A DNA stretch of 64,000 bases, taken from the NCBI RefSeq assembly GCF_039541915.1, contig NZ_BAABHD010000081.1, forward strand, positions 124,001 through 188,000. Reading direction: 5' to 3'. Position numbers and translations under genes: made by a program. Below the pieces are notes generated by a model. That model was given only the letters and a program-made list of their open reading frames with translations, had not been told where the DNA came from and searched no databases. How positions within the stretch are numbered: position 1 is the first letter of the stretch; each line of letters begins with the position of its first letter. This document shows positions 1 to 9,509 of this stretch, one piece after another. The DNA comes from Nibrella saemangeumensis. GTDB lineage: Bacteria > Bacteroidota > Bacteroidia > Cytophagales > Spirosomataceae.

Positions 1-1265
1 CCTCCGACATTTTACGGGGGGGAGGAATAACCAATTCGAAATTGCTGGGTGGCACTCCTCAACTTTTTGAGGAGCAAATTGCGGTATATAACGCCAACGG
101 AGAATTCATTTTTCGTAATGGTAGTGCCAAACCCTTCATTTCCGGCGAACTTCTTCAGCAGGTAAAAACAACAGGTCGGGTCAAGTTCAGGGAAAACAGC
201 ATTGAATCGCTTGGCCTTCGCTTTCTGGAGAAGAACCACAAACCAATGCTTGTTTTTATTTCCGGCTACGATCGCTACGGATTCTCCAAATTACAACGTC
301 TCCAGCAAATCCTTCTGTTTGGATGGCTATGCAGCCTGATTATTGTGGGTATTGCCGGCTGGGTGTTTGCTACAGATACCCTTCGGCCTATTTCCCTGCT
401 TATTGATCAGGTAAACGCTATTTCAGCAACCAGTATTCATAAAAGGCTTCAGATCAGTGCCCAACGAGACGAATTATCTAAATTAGCCAATACCTTTAAT
501 AGTATGCTTAGTCGGCTCGAAGAAGCCTTTATCTCTCAAAAAAGTTTTGTTTCCCACGCGTCCCATGAGCTCCGTACCCCCCTTACCGTAATGATGGGAC
601 AGATTGAAGTTACGCTGATGCAGTCCCGGACGGAAGCGGAGTATGAAACCACCCTCCTGGCCGTTCTTGATGAGGTGAAACGCATGAATAACCTGGTAAG
701 TGGCCTCCTGGAATTGGCCAGGGTCAACGCCGATACATCTACCCTCCCCTTTAAAGCGGTTCGTATAGACGAGTTGCTATGGCAGGCTAGGGGTAACCTG
801 CTCCAGAAGTCGCCCAATTACCAGATTCAAATTGACTTTAACAATTTACCCGACCGGGAAGAGGATCTTACCATTCTGGCCGAAGAATCCCTGTTACAGA
901 CAGCTTTTCAAAATCTAATGGAAAATGGCTGCAAGTATTCTGCCAATGAAAGTGTGCTGGTCCAGATCTCCTTTTCCCCCGGACAAATTCAGTTAAAGTT
1001 TATTGATAACGGATACGGCATTCCGGAATCAGATCTTCCGCACGTGTTTAATCCATTCTACCGGTCCGACGAAACGATTGGTATAGAGGGACACGGCATT
1101 GGCTTAGCGCTTACTCACCGGATTATTGCCATTCACCAGGGGCACATCCGGATTGAATCCGAAAAAGCCAAAGGCACTACCATTTTTATAACATTTGACC
1201 TTCAGGAATCCGGTAACAAAGAAGAAAACCAGTATTCAGGTCAATCTACCAAGGCGCTTACCTGA
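1..1265 (+). CDS. Sensor histidine kinase, 5' end outside the window
   Basis: The reading frame is open from the first bases, so the N-terminus lies before the window; the first TTG at 42 is not a convincing start. Visible in order are the end of a periplasmic sensor part, a membrane segment (about codons 90-110 from base 42), a HAMP linker, the dimerisation/phosphoacceptor box SHELRTPLT, the ATPase N-box NLMENGCKYS, and the glycine boxes DNGYGIP and GHGIGLA. It is a membrane kinase that autophosphorylates on the His of SHELRT and would pass phosphate to an OmpR-type regulator, presumably encoded just upstream. It resembles the kinase at 42451-43833 in layout, so the two are probably paralogues. 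The stimulus cannot be read from the sequence. Confidence 0.93.
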   Translation, partial: SDILRGGGITNSKLLGGTPQLFEEQIAVYNANGEFIFRNGSAKPFISGELLQQVKTTGRVKFRENSIESLGLRFLEKNHKPMLVFISGYDRYGFSKLQRLQQILLFGWLCSLIIVGIAGWVFATDTLRPISLLIDQVNAISATSIHKRLQISAQRDELSKLANTFNSMLSRLEEAFISQKSFVSHASHELRTPLTVMMGQIEVTLMQSRTEAEYETTLLAVLDEVKRMNNLVSGLLELARVNADTSTLPFKAVRIDELLWQARGNLLQKSPNYQIQIDFNNLPDREEDLTILAEESLLQTAFQNLMENGCKYSANESVLVQISFSPGQIQLKFIDNGYGIPESDLPHVFNPFYRSDETIGIEGHGIGLALTHRIIAIHQGHIRIESEKAKGTTIFITFDLQESGNKEENQYSGQSTKALT

Positions 1266-1294
1266 TTCATACGAAAGTACTTACCTCTTGTTAC

Positions 1295-1332
1295 AAAAAT
1301 AAAGTCCGGCCAAGCGGCCGGACTTTATTTTT
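1295..1332 (+). terminator. Intrinsic terminator after the sensor kinase
   Basis: This is a perfect 17-bp inverted repeat. The arms are 1295-1311 and 1316-1332, the loop is AAGC, the core is GC-rich (GTCCGGCC) and a T-run follows. It lies 30 bp after the kinase stop. A-run and T-run symmetry means it could also work on the other strand. Confidence 0.88.
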
Positions 1333-1500
1333 CCTCAGTCTCAATTAATCTGCAAAAACTCAACTCCTCTCAACCTTAGTACAACTCAACCTCTAACCAA
1401 ACATCTTGCGCTCTCAACCGTCCTGCTATTTGCTTATTTACTACAATAACTCGACCAGTTTAAATTTTGTTTAACTTTTCCTCAACATTTTTAAACAAAG

Positions 1501-1525
1501 AGGGGGCAGAAATTTTCTACCCCCT
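1501..1525 (-). terminator. Probable terminator of prfC
   Basis: Read on the minus strand, this is a stem of AGGGGG and CCCCCT with an inner AGAAA/TTTCT pairing and one mismatch. It is followed by a T-rich stretch (CTTTGTTTAAAAATG). It lies about 28 bp beyond the prfC stop codon. Confidence 0.65.
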
Positions 1526-1552
1526 CCAAAATCATAATCCACGAAGCTCACC

Positions 1553-3148
1553 TCAGAACTCCACGGCTGTCTTAAACTCGGATGTCAAATGGAATTTTAT
1601 ATCCGGGTTGTTGTCACGATTCATGCGCAGAACCCAGTCCGAATCTGCCAGAAAAACCGGGTTCTGATCTTTATCATAGGCAATCTGCATGCCTTTTAAC
1701 CGGATAAATTCGTTTAATTTTTTCTTATCATCCGAGGTAATCCAGCAGGCCCGGCTGATGTTCATCGGTACCCAACGGCATTTAGCACCGTACTCATGTT
1801 CCAGCCGGTATTGAATCACATCGAACTGGAGATCTCCCACCGTACCGACAATCTTCCGGTTACCCAGTGATAGGGTAAACAACTGAGCAACGCCCTCGTC
1901 GGTCAACTGCTGAATGCCCTTATCCAGTTGCTTGGCCTTCATGGGGTCGGTATTGATCAGTTCCTTAAAAATTTCGGGAGAGAAACTCGGGATGCCCTGA
2001 AACTGAAGGTCCTCCCCTTCCGTCAGGGTATCCCCAATTTTGAACGTACCGGTATCGTACAATCCCACTACATCGCCGGGGAAGCCTTCGTCCACTACAC
2101 TTTTGCTGTCGGCCATGAAGCTGAATGGACTGGCAAACCGCACATCTTTATCGAGCCTGGTGTGGTGGTAGAACTTGTTGCGCTCGAACTTACCGGAGCA
2201 AATCCGCAGAAACGCAATCCGGTCGCGGTGACGCGGGTCAAGGTTAGCGTGTATCTTGAAGATAAAGCCGCTGAAATTCTTCTCATCCGGATTAACCACC
2301 CGCTTATCCGTGGGGCGGCTAATGGGCTCCGGCGAAATCTGGCAGAAGGTATCCAGCAGTTCCTTCACGCCGAAGTTGTTGACGGCACTCCCAAAGAAAA
2401 CCGGTGCCACATGACCTTCGCGGTAGGCTTTCGGATCAAACGGATCGTACACGCCCTCAATGAGTTCTACATCTTCGCGGAGTTGGGCCGCATCGCGGGA
2501 CCCTACTTTCTCGTCGAGCAGCGTCCCGTCCAGATCAATCGGCAGCACATCGTCTTCGACCTTGGTTTTGTTGACTTTAAAGAAATAGAGTTTCTTTTCG
2601 TACATGCTATACACGCCCTTAAAGTCAGAACCCATGTTGACAGGCCAGGTTAGCGGCCGTACCCGAATGTTCAGCTTTTCTTCCAGTTCATCGAGCAGAT
2701 CGAATGGGTTTTTTCCTTCACGGTCGAGCTTGTTGACGAAGATGATCACCGGGGTGTCGCGCATCCGGCAGACCTCCATCAGCCGCTCGGTCTGCTCCTC
2801 CACCCCTTTTACGCAGTCGATCACCAGAATAACGCTGTCGACAGCCGTGAGTGTCCGGTACGTATCCTCCGCAAAATCTTTGTGACCGGGCGTGTCCAGA
2901 ATATTAATCTTCAGGTCATTGTAGTGAAAGGTCATCACCGAGGTAGCCACTGAAATACCCCGCTGCTTTTCGATCTCCATAAAGTCGGAGGTTGCCGACT
3001 TTTTGATTTTGTTGGATTTTACGGCACCGGCGGTCTGGATAGCTCCGCCAAACAGCAGCAATTTTTCCGTCAGCGTGGTTTTTCCGGCATCCGGGTGGCT
3101 GATGATAGCGAACGTCCGGCGCAGACCAATTTCCTCATGTATGCTCAT
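1553..3148 (-). CDS. prfC: Peptide chain release factor 3
   Basis: This is a translational GTPase of 531 aa, the usual length for RF3, which recycles RF1/RF2 from the ribosome after peptide release. The GTP-binding motifs are clear: G1 DAGKTT at residues 20-25, G3 DTPGH at about 85-89 and G4 NKLD at 139-142. The early RTFAIISHPD and the effector region KQRGISVATSVM are characteristic of RF3 rather than EF-G. The C-terminal part continues in the RF3-specific domain (QFDVIQYRLEHEYGA). It stands alone, convergent with the upstream sensor kinase, with a terminator hairpin just beyond its stop. Confidence 0.97.
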   Translation of the reverse strand: MSIHEEIGLRRTFAIISHPDAGKTTLTEKLLLFGGAIQTAGAVKSNKIKKSATSDFMEIEKQRGISVATSVMTFHYNDLKINILDTPGHKDFAEDTYRTLTAVDSVILVIDCVKGVEEQTERLMEVCRMRDTPVIIFVNKLDREGKNPFDLLDELEEKLNIRVRPLTWPVNMGSDFKGVYSMYEKKLYFFKVNKTKVEDDVLPIDLDGTLLDEKVGSRDAAQLREDVELIEGVYDPFDPKAYREGHVAPVFFGSAVNNFGVKELLDTFCQISPEPISRPTDKRVVNPDEKNFSGFIFKIHANLDPRHRDRIAFLRICSGKFERNKFYHHTRLDKDVRFASPFSFMADSKSVVDEGFPGDVVGLYDTGTFKIGDTLTEGEDLQFQGIPSFSPEIFKELINTDPMKAKQLDKGIQQLTDEGVAQLFTLSLGNRKIVGTVGDLQFDVIQYRLEHEYGAKCRWVPMNISRACWITSDDKKKLNEFIRLKGMQIAYDKDQNPVFLADSDWVLRMNRDNNPDIKFHLTSEFKTAVEF

Positions 3149-3198
3149 TTTGTATTTTTCTCAGAACTAAAGCCTAAATTTACGAAATTTTCAGCATT

Positions 3199-3777
3199 TC
3201 ACCGACGAGTCGATGCCGTAGCCGCTGCTTCCAGCGCGCTATTGATCTTTATTTTGATCCCATAGTCTTTCCCCTCGGACACATCGATAACGCTGATTTT
3301 CTCCTGTTGGGTTCCGGTCCAGACCACCGCCTTCTCCTGCTGCACGGGATGACCATATCGTGCCGTAAAATACTGCTTCAGATCGTTCGTATAGTCGGTC
3401 ACCGACTGCCGGGTATTCAGGTAAAGATCAACGTCAATGGCCAATACTTTTTGGTCTTTCTGGTGATAGAGCATATCAACCGACTCCATATTCGGGAACT
3501 CCAGGGAATACCCCAGGTGACTGGCGTCACTTTCAAACAGCTTTGCCTCTTCGGTATTTTTTACGATAGCCAGCGAGTCACCGAGGCTGATACCTCGCCA
3601 GTGCCCTTCGCCCGTGAGCCCTAACGACTGCAGGCGTTCGCTAATTGGGGTGTCAGACGCACCGCCGGCTGATGTCGCAGCCGATTCAGTTGTGGTATCT
3701 GCTTTCTGATTATCGCGGCAGCCATGGCCGCTCAGGAGGAAGGAAACAGAAACGATAAAAGCTAAAACTTTTTTCAT
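3199..3777 (-). CDS. Predicted lipoprotein of unknown function
   Basis: I take the ATG at 3777 (MKKVLAF) as the start; the frame can be extended five codons to a GTG, but the signal peptide begins at the ATG. A lysine-rich N-terminus and hydrophobic core end in SGHGC, a weak lipobox, followed by a low-complexity Thr/Ala/Ser linker. The rest (about 140 aa) has no motif I recognise; it contains LGLTGEGHWRGISLGDSL and looks like a small soluble periplasmic or surface domain. A -7 type promoter element lies 55 bp upstream. It lies between prfC and the outer-membrane protein gene, all on the minus strand, but the gap to the latter holds its own promoter, so it is probably a separate transcript. 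Confidence 0.75.
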   Translation of the reverse strand: MKKVLAFIVSVSFLLSGHGCRDNQKADTTTESAATSAGGASDTPISERLQSLGLTGEGHWRGISLGDSLAIVKNTEEAKLFESDASHLGYSLEFPNMESVDMLYHQKDQKVLAIDVDLYLNTRQSVTDYTNDLKQYFTARYGHPVQQEKAVVWTGTQQEKISVIDVSEGKDYGIKIKINSALEAAATASTRR

Positions 3778-3831
3778 ATACAAATGGGCCACCTGATTAC
3801 CAGCAGACCGCTCGGAAAATTAAAAATCCTG

Positions 3832-3839
3832 CAAAGATA
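3832..3839 (-). promoter_or_regulatory. Bacteroidota -7 promoter element upstream of the lipoprotein gene
   Basis: TATCTTTG on the minus strand matches the TAnnTTTG -7 consensus of Bacteroidota. It is placed 55 bp before the ATG at 3777. I see no clear TTG at the -33 position, so the call rests on the -7 element alone. Confidence 0.45.
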
Positions 3840-3869
3840 CGGTACATATAGGCAGGCCCGTAATCAGGT

Positions 3870-5285
3870 TTATATTTCCTGGAGGATATTCACAAAAAAA
3901 CCGGTCTGCCCTTGTCGGTTTATGGAGAAGCTGAACCGCCCGACCAAGTTGTAGAACGTCACTACATCCAGGCTGACACCGGTACCCAACAGCCAGGTAT
4001 TTGCCAGCCGGCTCTCGTACTGCCGGGCCACCGTACTACCCACGTAGCCAGCATCGGCAAAGACATTAATATACGCAGCCAGAGGCAGGGTACTGAACTG
4101 ACGAACCGGCACCCATTTGAGTTGCTTACGAACGGTAAAGAGCTGGTATTTCAGGTTGTTGCGCCACAAAGTGTATTGCTGACCGTCCACAACGTAAAGT
4201 TCGTACCCCCGTGCAAAGTTATCCAGCGTACCAAGCCCGCGCAGGTTGAAATAAGGCTGCCGCTCGGGCCAGGAATACTTGGCCCGAACTCCGCTGTTGG
4301 CGTAAAACCGGCCACCCAGCAGCCAGAAACGCGTGAAGCTACCAAGCAATTCTGTCTGGTGGATATCGTCATTGGGCAGTACGCCCATCTGAGTAGCGAT
4401 CAAGCGAAGCCACGTTCCCTGAAGTGGGTACGCAACTGCATCGCGCCGGTCATAGGTATATACGTATGAAAGCTGGAGGTACCGCTGGCGGGTACGGCCG
4501 TTCAGAAAATAGTCGGGATTGAGCCGGGCCACCGTATCGGCAATTGAATTCTGAAAGAAACGGGTATCGAGCTGGTGAAAATGGTAGAAGCCGTTCCGGC
4601 GGGTGAGTATGACGGCTGCGAAGGCACGCTCCCGCAGCAGGTTATTGCTACGAACATACAACCACTTATCGGCCGCCGAGCGGTAAGGTACGTCCCGGTT
4701 CGTGGCATAGCTGAAATCGATCCGGAGGCCGGTGCGCTGCGCCCGGTCGATATAAGGACGGGAATATGACAGAACCGTCCGGCGGGTGAACCCAAACTCC
4801 AGAATCAGGGCTAGCCGGTCGCCCACACCCGTTACATTTCGGTAGCTTAACCGGCCCCCGTAAATGGTCCGGCGCAGGTCACGGCCGCGTTCGTACCACC
4901 ACTCGTTAAAATTCCGGTCAGCCAGATCAAAGGTCGGAAGGGCGAACAGATACCACCGCTCCTTCATGTTCACCTCTATATCAACCAGTTGTATCCCGGC
5001 AGTAGTATCCACCACCGGTTTTGCCACCACATCAACGGTTATGAACAGATTGGTATTTGTTATTTTGCGCTGATCCCAGGCCAGTTTACCTGCCAGATCG
5101 CCCTGGCGCAGCGTATCACCGGACCGAACCGCCATTTCGCGCAGAATGATGCGATCGCGGGTACGAATATTTCCGTATAGATTAACCGATCGCACAACCA
5201 CCAGCGTATCGCCAAAGTTTGGACCAGGCTTTATAACCGGCTGTACAGCTTGCAGGCAGGACCATAAAAGTGTAATCAGCAGCAT
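3870..5285 (-). CDS. BamA/TamA-family outer-membrane protein (POTRA plus barrel)
   Basis: This 471-aa protein has a short hydrophobic N-terminus (export signal). A POTRA-like segment at about 25-110 contains LYGNIRTRDRIILREMAV and TNTNLFITVDV. A beta-barrel of alternating aromatic strands fills the rest, ending in LVGRFSFSINRQGQTGFF and a terminal strand. Omp85 relatives insert or translocate outer-membrane proteins. With apparently one POTRA domain this is much shorter than BamA, so it is more likely a surface-antigen (D15) paralogue than the essential assembly factor. It lies 54 bp after the RhlE-like helicase on the same strand. A CGGCTT/AAGCCG hairpin (5291-5306) sits in that gap without a usable T-run. 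Confidence 0.85.
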   Translation of the reverse strand: MLLITLLWSCLQAVQPVIKPGPNFGDTLVVVRSVNLYGNIRTRDRIILREMAVRSGDTLRQGDLAGKLAWDQRKITNTNLFITVDVVAKPVVDTTAGIQLVDIEVNMKERWYLFALPTFDLADRNFNEWWYERGRDLRRTIYGGRLSYRNVTGVGDRLALILEFGFTRRTVLSYSRPYIDRAQRTGLRIDFSYATNRDVPYRSAADKWLYVRSNNLLRERAFAAVILTRRNGFYHFHQLDTRFFQNSIADTVARLNPDYFLNGRTRQRYLQLSYVYTYDRRDAVAYPLQGTWLRLIATQMGVLPNDDIHQTELLGSFTRFWLLGGRFYANSGVRAKYSWPERQPYFNLRGLGTLDNFARGYELYVVDGQQYTLWRNNLKYQLFTVRKQLKWVPVRQFSTLPLAAYINVFADAGYVGSTVARQYESRLANTWLLGTGVSLDVVTFYNLVGRFSFSINRQGQTGFFVNILQEI

Positions 5286-5339
5286 TCAGAGCGGCTTCTA
5301 CAAGCCGTTTTTCGGCAAATATAGCCGTTTGGCTGCAAA

Positions 5340-6770
5340 CTACGGGTGAGTTTCCGAGCCAGCAGGGCTCTGAACGGCCGATGGAGCCCCTGTAGGCTGT
5401 ACCGGATCGCCTTTTTCAGGCCGGGGCCGGCGATTCTTATTCCGACGTTTATTCGACCGAACCGGCTTGTCGCCACGGGGGAGAGCATCTCCCTGTGCGG
5501 GAGCCGCTTCACTGGTGAGCGATTTAGGGGCATGAGCCGATTGAACCGGCTGACCCGGCCGGCGTCCTTTTTTATTCCGTTGCTTGTCCCGGCTACCCCC
5601 ACCCCGGTACAATTTCGGGTTAAATACAGGGGCGACACCCAAACCCAGTTCCTCGGTAATGGCCCGTTTTTCTACCTCATGCTCCAGCAGCCGCTCAATG
5701 CGCAGGATTCGGTCCTGATCCTGGTCACTGATAAAGGTAATAGCGGTACCGGTTGCTTCGGCCCGCGCCGTCCGGCCAATGCGGTGGATGTAATCCTCGG
5801 CATCGCGGGGGATGTCGAAATTAACGACGTGGGTCAGGTTATCGATATCGATTCCTCTGGACAGCACATCGGTCGCTACGAGAATCGGAAACTGTTTGTT
5901 TTTAAAATCCCGCAGCACCACTTCCCGATCTTCCTGGGCACTGTCGGACGAGATGCCGCGGGCACCGTAGCCTAACCGGACCAGATCCCGCACAATGGCA
6001 TTTACGTTCGACTTCCGGGAGGTAAATAGCACCATACTCTGCACGCCCGCCGTCTGCTTCATCAGGTGGGCCAGCAGCGGCAGTTTCTGCCGGTCGAAGG
6101 CCAGGTAAAACTGCTGGTCGACGCGTTCGGCCGGTTTAGATACGGCCAACCGGATTTCGTCGGGCTCCTGCAGGATTCGCTTGGCAAACTCCCGGATCTT
6201 GTTAGGCATGGTGGCCGAGAACAGCAGGGTCTGCCGCTTGGCCGGCAATTGCCGCACAATATTCAGAATGTCATCGGAAAAGCCCATGTCGAGCATTTTG
6301 TCGGCTTCGTCCAGCACCAGGTAATCCAGTTTGTCGAAATTGACGTAGCCCATTTGCATATGGGCGATCAAACGGCCGGGCGTAGCAATAATAATGTCGG
6401 CACCGGTGGTGAGTGCCCGTCGTTGCTGGTCCCAGTTTTCGCTTTTACCGCCCCCGTAAATGGCAATACTGGTTGCCGACACAAAATAGGCGAAGCCTTC
6501 TACCTGATCGTCGATCTGTTTAGCCAGTTCACGGGTCGGTACCAGAATCAGCGTACTGGTATGGTCGTGGCTGGCATGAGAAATACGGTCCAACAGCGGA
6601 ATCAGATAGGCGGCCGTTTTACCGGTGCCGGTCTGGGCACAGGCGATCAGGTCTTTACCCGCGAGAATTTTTGGAATGGCCTGCTCCTGAATAGGCGTAG
6701 CCTGTTTGTAGTTCATGGCCTCAACGCCCGACAGCAGGTCGTCGTGGAGGTTAAAGTCGTTGAATGTCAA
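5340..6770 (-). CDS. RhlE-like DEAD-box ATP-dependent RNA helicase
   Basis: This 476-aa helicase shows the full set of DEAD-box motifs: Q motif (TPIQEQAIP), motif I AQTGTGKT at 45-52, Ia PTRELA, Ib TPGR, II DEAD at 154-157, III SAT at 185-187, IV-V ATDVLSRGIDI and VI HRIGRTARA. After about residue 385 a basic, low-complexity tail begins (RDKQRNKKGRRPGQ, later SNKRRNKNRRPRP), typical of RhlE-type helicases and likely to bind RNA non-specifically. Likely roles are RNA unwinding in ribosome assembly or cold adaptation. A second DEAD-box helicase is at 15535-16872. Confidence 0.95.
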   Translation of the reverse strand: MTFNDFNLHDDLLSGVEAMNYKQATPIQEQAIPKILAGKDLIACAQTGTGKTAAYLIPLLDRISHASHDHTSTLILVPTRELAKQIDDQVEGFAYFVSATSIAIYGGGKSENWDQQRRALTTGADIIIATPGRLIAHMQMGYVNFDKLDYLVLDEADKMLDMGFSDDILNIVRQLPAKRQTLLFSATMPNKIREFAKRILQEPDEIRLAVSKPAERVDQQFYLAFDRQKLPLLAHLMKQTAGVQSMVLFTSRKSNVNAIVRDLVRLGYGARGISSDSAQEDREVVLRDFKNKQFPILVATDVLSRGIDIDNLTHVVNFDIPRDAEDYIHRIGRTARAEATGTAITFISDQDQDRILRIERLLEHEVEKRAITEELGLGVAPVFNPKLYRGGGSRDKQRNKKGRRPGQPVQSAHAPKSLTSEAAPAQGDALPRGDKPVRSNKRRNKNRRPRPEKGDPVQPTGAPSAVQSPAGSETHP

Positions 6771-6840
6771 GGTTCAGCGTTGAATGAATTGAGAAATGAG
6801 CTGACCTTGAATCCCCGGCCAGCAACCGCTTGAATGGTAA

Positions 6841-6848
6841 CAAATATA
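6841..6848 (-). promoter_or_regulatory. -7 promoter element upstream of the helicase
   Basis: TATATTTG on the minus strand fits TAnnTTTG and lies 70 bp before the helicase start. It sits in the divergent intergenic region shared with the sugar transporter. No convincing -33 TTG is visible. Confidence 0.4.
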
Positions 6849-6944
6849 CATATTTCTGGATAAAAAGGTTCTTTACATCCTGCAACAGATTCCTTATCAT
6901 TGTTTTTTTTCCCGCAAATCGCCCTTCACAAACTTCGACAACCT

Positions 6945-8330
6945 ATGCAAAATGAAAAAATCCAGAAGCCGGTAACTGCCGGGCAGGCCGACAAGCCTCA
7001 GTTAAATTTCTGGCAAATCTGGAACATGAGTTTCGGCTTTCTGGGTATTCAGTACGGGTTTGGTCTGCAGCAGGCCAACATGAGTCCTATTTTCCGCTAC
7101 CTGAATGCCGACGAAGCTGCCATTCCGGCCCTGTGGCTGGCGGGACCGGTTACCGGACTTATCATTCAGCCCATTATCGGGGCCATGAGTGACCGGACCT
7201 GGTCGCAGCGCTGGGGTCGCCGGAAACCCTACTTCCTGATCGGCGCAATCATCACCAGCCTGGCCCTGATTCTGATGCCAAATTCGTCGACGCTCTGGAT
7301 GGCGGCCAGCATGATGTGGGTGCTGGATGCCGGCCTCAACATAACGATGGAGCCGTTCCGAGCATTTATCGGCGATAAACTCAACGTGCAGCAGCGCACG
7401 CTGGGGTTTGCCGTGCAGAGCTTCTTTGTCGGTTTCGGCCAGACACTCGCCAACCTGATGCCGTTTATCCTGCCCATCTTTGGCCTTACCATCGCAGCCG
7501 CCGGCACCAACAATATTCCTGATTTTGTAAAATACTCCTTTTATATCGGTGCGCTGGCTGTACTGGCCGCAGTTCTCTGGACGGTTTACACCACGAATGA
7601 ATACCCTCCCGAAAACATGGCAGAATTTGAACGTCAGAAGAAGCAGGCTGGTGGAGTGTTGGGCGCGTTTACCGAGGTTGCCCACGCTCTGCGCGAGATG
7701 CCTACGACTATGCGGCAGTTGTGGTGGGTGAAGTTCTTTACGTGGTATGGCTTGCCGTTGATGTGGCAATACCTGTCGCTGGCCATTGCCCGGCACGCTT
7801 ACGACGCCCCCAATGCCGACTCACCTGGTTTTGCCGAAGGTACCCGCTGGGGCAGTCTATGCTTCGCCCTATTCAACGTGGGCTGCTTTGGTATCTCGTT
7901 CTTCCTGCCCGCCATCGCTAAAGTAATCAGTCGCCGGGGCACCCACGCACTGTTCCTCTCCATTGGCGGTTTAGGCTTCCTGTCGATGCTGCTCTCCAAC
8001 GACAAGAGTATCTTCGTGATTGGCATGACGCTGGTGGGCCTGGCCTGGGGTTCTATTATGTCTATGCCGTATGTAATGCTCTCGACTTCGGTGCCAAAAG
8101 AGCGCATGGGTGTGTATATGGGTATTTTCAACGGCTTTATTGTAGTGCCGCAGATCATTAACATGATTACCATTCCGTTTCTGTACGACAGTGTTTTGGG
8201 CAGTGATCCGCGTAATGCGCTGGTGTTATGCGGGATTTGTCTGTTCCTGGCGGCCGGGGCCTGCTTTTTTGTCAAAGAAACGGTACGGAGCGAGAAAGCC
8301 GCTTTCCCGACGGGTCCGGGGGGTAATTAA
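6945..8330 (+). CDS. MFS sugar transporter (SLC45/GPH-like)
   Basis: The start is taken at ATG 6945 (MQNEKIQKP); an upstream TTG would add a phenylalanine run with no function. The protein is about 461 aa with around 12 membrane segments. It starts with the NFWQIWNMSFGFLGIQYGFGL segment and has the loop signature GAMSDRTWSQRWGRRKPY, which is typical of sucrose/maltose-type symporters of the SLC45 and related glycoside-cation families. It probably imports a di- or monosaccharide with a cation. A PfkB-family sugar kinase starts 36 bp downstream on the same strand, which supports a sugar import and phosphorylation unit. Confidence 0.88.
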   Translation: MQNEKIQKPVTAGQADKPQLNFWQIWNMSFGFLGIQYGFGLQQANMSPIFRYLNADEAAIPALWLAGPVTGLIIQPIIGAMSDRTWSQRWGRRKPYFLIGAIITSLALILMPNSSTLWMAASMMWVLDAGLNITMEPFRAFIGDKLNVQQRTLGFAVQSFFVGFGQTLANLMPFILPIFGLTIAAAGTNNIPDFVKYSFYIGALAVLAAVLWTVYTTNEYPPENMAEFERQKKQAGGVLGAFTEVAHALREMPTTMRQLWWVKFFTWYGLPLMWQYLSLAIARHAYDAPNADSPGFAEGTRWGSLCFALFNVGCFGISFFLPAIAKVISRRGTHALFLSIGGLGFLSMLLSNDKSIFVIGMTLVGLAWGSIMSMPYVMLSTSVPKERMGVYMGIFNGFIVVPQIINMITIPFLYDSVLGSDPRNALVLCGICLFLAAGACFFVKETVRSEKAAFPTGPGGN

Positions 8331-8365
8331 CGAGTCGACTGCTGGTATAAAATTCTTTATTATTC

Positions 8366-9337
8366 GTGAATCAACCGAATCAAACTGGTCAGGCTACCCA
8401 GAACCGAACGTATGCTTTACTGGCGGTTGGCGAACTGCTCGTTGACCTGATTGGCCATGATCTGGCGGACAGCCTGCTGAATACCCGCGATTTCCACCGT
8501 TACCAGGGTGGCAGTCCGGCTAATATGGCAGCCAACATGGCCCGGCTGGGCAACAGAACAGCCCTGGTTGCAGGTGTGGGGCAGGACAACCTGGGCGCGT
8601 ATCTGAAACAGCGGGTGGCGGAAGCGGGCGTGGATACCCGTTACATTGCCGAAGATGCACAGGCACCTACGAGTATCGTGGTGGTATCACGCACCAGAGG
8701 GACTCCCGATTTCATCGCCTACCGCCAGGCTGACTGCCAGATCCGGCCGGAGCACCTGCCCGATGAACTGCTGCAACAGTCGGCTATCTTTCACACCACC
8801 TGCTTTGCGCTCAGCCGGCAGCCGGCGCAGGATGCTATTGTGGAAGCCGCTGGACGGGCGTGTCGGTTTGGGGCTCAGGTATCTATTGATGCCAATTATG
8901 CGACTCCCATCTGGCCCGATCGAGAAGGTGCCCGGCGGGTCATCAGAAACTATTGTGCCTCAAAAGCCTTCGTGAAACTAAGTGAAGACGATGCTGCCCG
9001 CCTGTATGGTAGCCCTCAGTCGCCGGACCGGATCATCGGCGATTTTCACGAAATGGGGGCCCGCCTGGTCTGTCTGACGCTGGGCGCCGACGGCAGCCTG
9101 GTATCGTATGAGCAGGGACGGGAGCGCGTTCGTCTACCGGGTCGGCGCATTGACGTAGTGGATGCCACCGGTGCAGGCGATGCGTACTGGGCGGGGTTCC
9201 TGACGGCCTGGCTCGACGGTAAAACACCCGAACAATGCGCCTACGCCGGTGTTGCTTTGGCCGAAATGAAGCTTACCCGGAGTGGGCCACTACCCAATGC
9301 TATTTCGCGTGACGACCTATATAAACTTCCAGCGTAA
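8366..9337 (+). CDS. PfkB-family carbohydrate kinase (fructokinase-like)
   Basis: The protein is 323 aa with a GTG start. The N-terminal VGELLVD and GGSPANMAANMARLG motifs bind the sugar. The C-terminal PfkB signature DATGAGDAYWAGFL carries the anion hole and the catalytic Asp of GAGD. The family phosphorylates fructose, ribose, 2-keto-3-deoxygluconate and similar sugars; the NxxxN/GGSPAN style and the adjacent sucrose/maltose-like carrier make a fructokinase role most likely, though the sugar cannot be fixed from sequence. It is cotranscribed with the transporter and followed by a clear terminator. Confidence 0.9.
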   Translation: MNQPNQTGQATQNRTYALLAVGELLVDLIGHDLADSLLNTRDFHRYQGGSPANMAANMARLGNRTALVAGVGQDNLGAYLKQRVAEAGVDTRYIAEDAQAPTSIVVVSRTRGTPDFIAYRQADCQIRPEHLPDELLQQSAIFHTTCFALSRQPAQDAIVEAAGRACRFGAQVSIDANYATPIWPDREGARRVIRNYCASKAFVKLSEDDAARLYGSPQSPDRIIGDFHEMGARLVCLTLGADGSLVSYEQGRERVRLPGRRIDVVDATGAGDAYWAGFLTAWLDGKTPEQCAYAGVALAEMKLTRSGPLPNAISRDDLYKLPA

Positions 9338-9383
9338 AGGCAACGGCCGAATCATTGCTTACCCTCTATATGAAAAAAGCACG

Positions 9384-9406
9384 AAGGCGCTTAATGCGCC
9401 TTTTTT
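9384..9406 (+). terminator. Intrinsic terminator after the sugar kinase
   Basis: The stem is AAGGCGC (9384-9390), the loop TTAAT and the second arm GCGCCTT (9396-9402), followed by T residues. It is preceded by an A-run, so it may also act on the minus strand. Confidence 0.85.
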
Positions 9407-9509
9407 AATGACGATTTAATCATTAATCGGCACGATCTATATACAAAATAGAGTTATAGGTATACACAAGCGTTACAATTTTCAAATCTTATCAATTACT
9501 TAAGTTTTT

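Noticed and set aside
1928..2653. A 241-codon plus-strand frame inside prfC
   Set aside because: prfC on the minus strand is certain from its GTPase motifs; the plus frame is its antisense shadow, favoured by codon bias.
5291..5306. A terminator between the helicase and the BamA-like gene
   Set aside because: CGGCTT/AAGCCG forms a 6-bp stem, but the T-run lies on the plus strand only, where no gene ends. The two minus-strand genes are probably cotranscribed across it.
7002..7796. A 264-codon minus-strand frame inside the sugar transporter
   Set aside because: It is antisense to a clear MFS protein and has a basic, Gln/His-rich composition without domains.
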